This document shows positions 31,621 to 34,119 of a DNA stretch of 34,119 nt, one piece after another (within the stretch, counting starts at the first letter, position 1; the number at the start of each line of letters is the position of its first letter). The position numbers and the translations under genes were made by a program. The notes under the pieces are model-generated. The model ran no database searches. It saw nothing but the letters and a program-made list of their open reading frames with translations, and was not told the DNA's origin. Origin of the DNA: Acidobacteriota bacterium (GTDB lineage Bacteria; Acidobacteriota; UBA4820; DSQY01); contig JAKAKG010000204.1 in assembly GCA_021813555.1 (NCBI GenBank), positions 1-34,119 of the forward strand, written 5' to 3'.

Positions 31621-34119
31621 CTAGCTGGCCTCGGCCCTGGGAAGGGAGAAGCTGAAGGTGCACCCAGGAGCCGGATCGTTGTTTTCGGCCCACACGTCGC
31701 CGCCGTGGTCCGTCACGATCCGCTCCACGACGGCCAGGCCCAGGCCGGTACCCTCCTGGCGGTTTGACACGAAAGGCTGGAAGAGAGACGGAAGGACCGT
31801 ATCGGCGATCCCGGGACCCTCGTCCCTCACGTGGGCCACGATGCTTTCTCCCGATACGACGAAGGAGACGCGGACGGGACGATCCTGAGGTCCGTAGGCG
31901 AGCGCATTTTCGAGAATGTTGACGAAGACTTCCACGATGCGGCTGCCCTCGACGTGAACCAAGAGGGGCTCCTTGGGGGGAAGGATCACCACCCGCTGCC
32001 GGAGTTCAGGGTTGTCCTCCGAAAGCACGTCCATGGCCTCGCGCGCCAGCGCGTCCAGCTCGCGCACTTCGCGCAGATCCGGGTCGTTGCTCCGGCCCAA
32101 ATCCAGCATGTCCCGGATGAGGTTGGCGAGCCGCCGCGTCTGGTCTTGCACCACCCGCATGTAGGGTTCCACCTCCACCTGCCCGGAGAGCTTCTTCTCC
32201 ATAGCCTGGAGCGTGGCACCGATAGCGTGGAGCGGATTACGAACTTCGTGGGCCAGACCCGCGGACAGATGCCCCATCATTTCCAGCTTGCGGTAACGGG
32301 CGAGGCGGTTTTCCATTTCCAGCCGGCCGCTGATATCGTGGAGGAGGCCCAGGACCATTACCACCTTGCCGTTTTTGAGGATGGGCCGCTCGTACGCCTC
32401 GAGCATGACGCGGCGGCCGTCCTTGTGGCGGATTTCGTACCGATAGGGGGGCGGACTGTACCCTTCGTTCAGAACGCGCCATGTCGTAGCCAGGGCATCC
32501 GGGTTGATGGGGTTGTCGGTGGTGATGGTCTCGTGGAGTCCCTTGAGGTAGTCGGTGGTGTACCCCGTGATGGCTTCCGCGTTGGGAGACATGTAGGTGT
32601 AGCTGCCGTCGGGGTTCTGAACGTAGAACATGGTCCCCGGCATGTGCTCCACGAGGAAGCGGAACCGCTCCTCGCTCTCCTTCAGGGCCGACTCCATCTT
32701 GATCCTGTCCGTCACGTCATGGGCCAGGCCCTGGAGGCCCACCACTTCACCGTTCTTGAAAAGCGGCCTCTCGTAGATCTCGAGGGTGGCAATCCGTCCG
32801 TCCTTGCGCCGGATTTCCCAGAGATAAGGCGGCGGCTGGATTCCCTCATCCAGAAGCTTGCGGGTCAATTCCATGGCCACCGTATTGACGGGGCTGTCCG
32901 TCACGATGGGCTGGTGCTCGCCCCGCATATACTCCACCGAGTATCCGGTCACGGCCTCGTAATTCTCCGGTGAGATATAGACGTATTTCAAGTCCCGGTC
33001 CAGGATGTAGTGGAAGAAGTCGTGGGTCCCTTCCACGAGGAGCCGCATGCGCTCTTCGCTCTGCTGGAGAATATCCTCGGCCTCGCGCCGCTGAAGGGCC
33101 CCGCCTACGCCCGCCGCGAAGGCTTCCAGGATGGATTCCTCGCTCTTGGCCCACTCCCGGTCCCCGTGACAGTCCGTAAAGCCCACGAACCCCCAGATCT
33201 TCCCGCCCGAGGACACGGGAACAAGGAGGAGCGAGCGAGCGCCTGTGGCGCCAAAGAGGGGACGGAGCTCCGCCGGAAGGTCTTTGGCCAACTGGCGCAC
33301 GCAGGCACCCTTTTGGAGGATGGGCGCCCATAGTTTGCCCAGCGGGTTATCGACGGGCACGTTCACGTCAGTCTCGGGATTAGGCCGGGCCGCCACGGCG
33401 GGTGACAGCCACTCGTACCTGCGGCTGACCACCTTTTCGCCGGTCTCGGGGTGGTCGTGAAGCTGGTAGACGTAGACTCGGTCCGCGCCTGAAGCGCGGC
33501 CGATGGTCGCCAGGGCCGCCGCCATGGCGCGGGAGAAGTCGGGGTTGGAAAGAAGCTCCTGAAAGGCTCCGGCGGCGCTTTCCAGCAGGGTGTCGCGCCT
33601 TTGCAGCTCCTCCTCGGAGCGCTTCCGCTCCGTGATGTCGCGGGCGATCCCGCAGATCCCGAAGATGGTTCCGTCCGTGTTGCGCATGGGCACTTTGACG
33701 GTGTGGAAGGCGTGGCGCTCTCCGCGGATCGCCTTGACCACCTCCTCGCCCACCGTCTCGCCCGCCAGGACCGCCCGGTCAGACAGGGTGCTCAGTGCCG
33801 CGCCTTCCGCATCGAACAGGTCGGCGTCGCGCCGCCCCTCAATGTCTTTGGCGGAGGATCCGAAGAGCCTGCACATGGCCGGGTTGGCCTGAATATATCG
33901 CCCCTCCACGTCCTTGATAAAGATGACGTCCTGGGCGCTCTCGATGATGGAGCGCAGCCGCACTTCCGACTGCTGGAGGGCCCGCTGAGATTCTATCCGC
34001 TCGGTGACGTCGGCCACCGCCACAAGCGCCGCGGGATGGCCCTCATACTCCGTGAGGGCACCGAGTGCCTCGATCCAGCGGGGTGTGCCATCGCTCCGCG
34101 TGATCTGGTACTGCCTTCG
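31621..34119 (-). CDS. multi-sensor histidine kinase (PAS-PAS-GAF-PAS-PAS-HisKA-HATPase), 5' end outside the window
   Basis: The frame is open to the window edge, so at least 832 residues are visible and the start is missing. Numbered from the edge: end of a PAS/PAC domain (1-45, ending ALVAVADVTERIESQRAL), PAS (about 52-165), GAF (170-340), PAS (350-465), PAS (470-590), HisKA with phospho-acceptor H624 in LAHEVRNPLHAI, then HATPase. The ATP-binding part includes NILENALAYGP, DEGPGIAD and the G2 box GTGLGLAVVE. No membrane segment is visible in this part. The last two PAS domains are clearly alike (GEHQPIVTDSPVN and GLHETITTDNPIN), an internal duplication. The partner response regulator is not in the window; the signal is unknown. 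Confidence 0.92.
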   Translation of the reverse strand, partial: RRQYQITRSDGTPRWIEALGALTEYEGHPAALVAVADVTERIESQRALQQSEVRLRSIIESAQDVIFIKDVEGRYIQANPAMCRLFGSSAKDIEGRRDADLFDAEGAALSTLSDRAVLAGETVGEEVVKAIRGERHAFHTVKVPMRNTDGTIFGICGIARDITERKRSEEELQRRDTLLESAAGAFQELLSNPDFSRAMAAALATIGRASGADRVYVYQLHDHPETGEKVVSRRYEWLSPAVAARPNPETDVNVPVDNPLGKLWAPILQKGACVRQLAKDLPAELRPLFGATGARSLLLVPVSSGGKIWGFVGFTDCHGDREWAKSEESILEAFAAGVGGALQRREAEDILQQSEERMRLLVEGTHDFFHYILDRDLKYVYISPENYEAVTGYSVEYMRGEHQPIVTDSPVNTVAMELTRKLLDEGIQPPPYLWEIRRKDGRIATLEIYERPLFKNGEVVGLQGLAHDVTDRIKMESALKESEERFRFLVEHMPGTMFYVQNPDGSYTYMSPNAEAITGYTTDYLKGLHETITTDNPINPDALATTWRVLNEGYSPPPYRYEIRHKDGRRVMLEAYERPILKNGKVVMVLGLLHDISGRLEMENRLARYRKLEMMGHLSAGLAHEVRNPLHAIGATLQAMEKKLSGQVEVEPYMRVVQDQTRRLANLIRDMLDLGRSNDPDLREVRELDALAREAMDVLSEDNPELRQRVVILPPKEPLLVHVEGSRIVEVFVNILENALAYGPQDRPVRVSFVVSGESIVAHVRDEGPGIADTVLPSLFQPFVSNRQEGTGLGLAVVERIVTDHGGDVWAENNDPAPGCTFSFSLPRAEAS

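Overview
This window is a high-GC bacterial chromosome segment made almost entirely of core genes. No transposase, phage gene, CRISPR array or rRNA was seen. The lineage is not fixed by any marker here. The mix (archaeal/fungal-type Asd, acetyl-homoserine methionine route, tig-clpP-clpX-lon chain, an S55-like secreted protein beside a secreted propeller protein, an M1 peptidase with HEAT repeats, intergenic 7-bp tandem repeats) most resembles Acidobacteriota. That assignment is an inference.

Layout. (1) 60-5128, minus strand: a tightly coupled operon metY-metX-lysC-asd. Its leader reads, in order of transcription, sigma70-type promoter, SAM-II riboswitch, mutually exclusive antiterminator and terminator hairpins, a 12-unit heptanucleotide repeat, a strong ribosome binding site and metY. 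(2) 5165-7206: two REP-like hairpins, then rho and engB. (3) 7357-13740, minus strand: lon, clpX, clpP and tig (protein folding and quality control), preceded by tRNA-Leu(UAG) and tRNA-Arg(UCG) with a recognisable promoter. The tRNA-Leu 3' end is partly duplicated downstream. (4) 13845-15491: a divergent YyaL/DUF255-like protein lacking its CxxC. (5) 15702-23098, plus strand: promoter, then rhodanese, MauE-like membrane protein, S55-like protein, propeller protein and M1 aminopeptidase, closely spaced. (6) 23103-26524: a methyltransferase bracketed by short repeats, uvrC, and a very basic histone H1-like protein with a near-consensus promoter, an upstream palindrome and a strong terminator. 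(7) 26707-34119: plsY, a 13-unit heptad repeat, a DhaL/DegV fusion (fatty-acid kinase type) divergent from an OPT-family transporter, and a multi-PAS/GAF histidine kinase that runs off the right edge.

How it works together. The first operon turns aspartate into aspartate semialdehyde and acetyl-homoserine into homocysteine. The leader predicts that S-adenosylmethionine shuts off all four genes at transcription. PlsY and the DhaL/DegV protein both belong to phospholipid and fatty-acid metabolism.

The most rewarding part is the SAM-II leader, where aptamer, antiterminator and terminator can be traced base by base. No clearly new multi-gene system was found. The candidates for novelty are the repeat-bearing SAM-II leader, the rhodanese/MauE pair, the S55-like protein with its propeller neighbour, and the histone-like gene with its palindrome.
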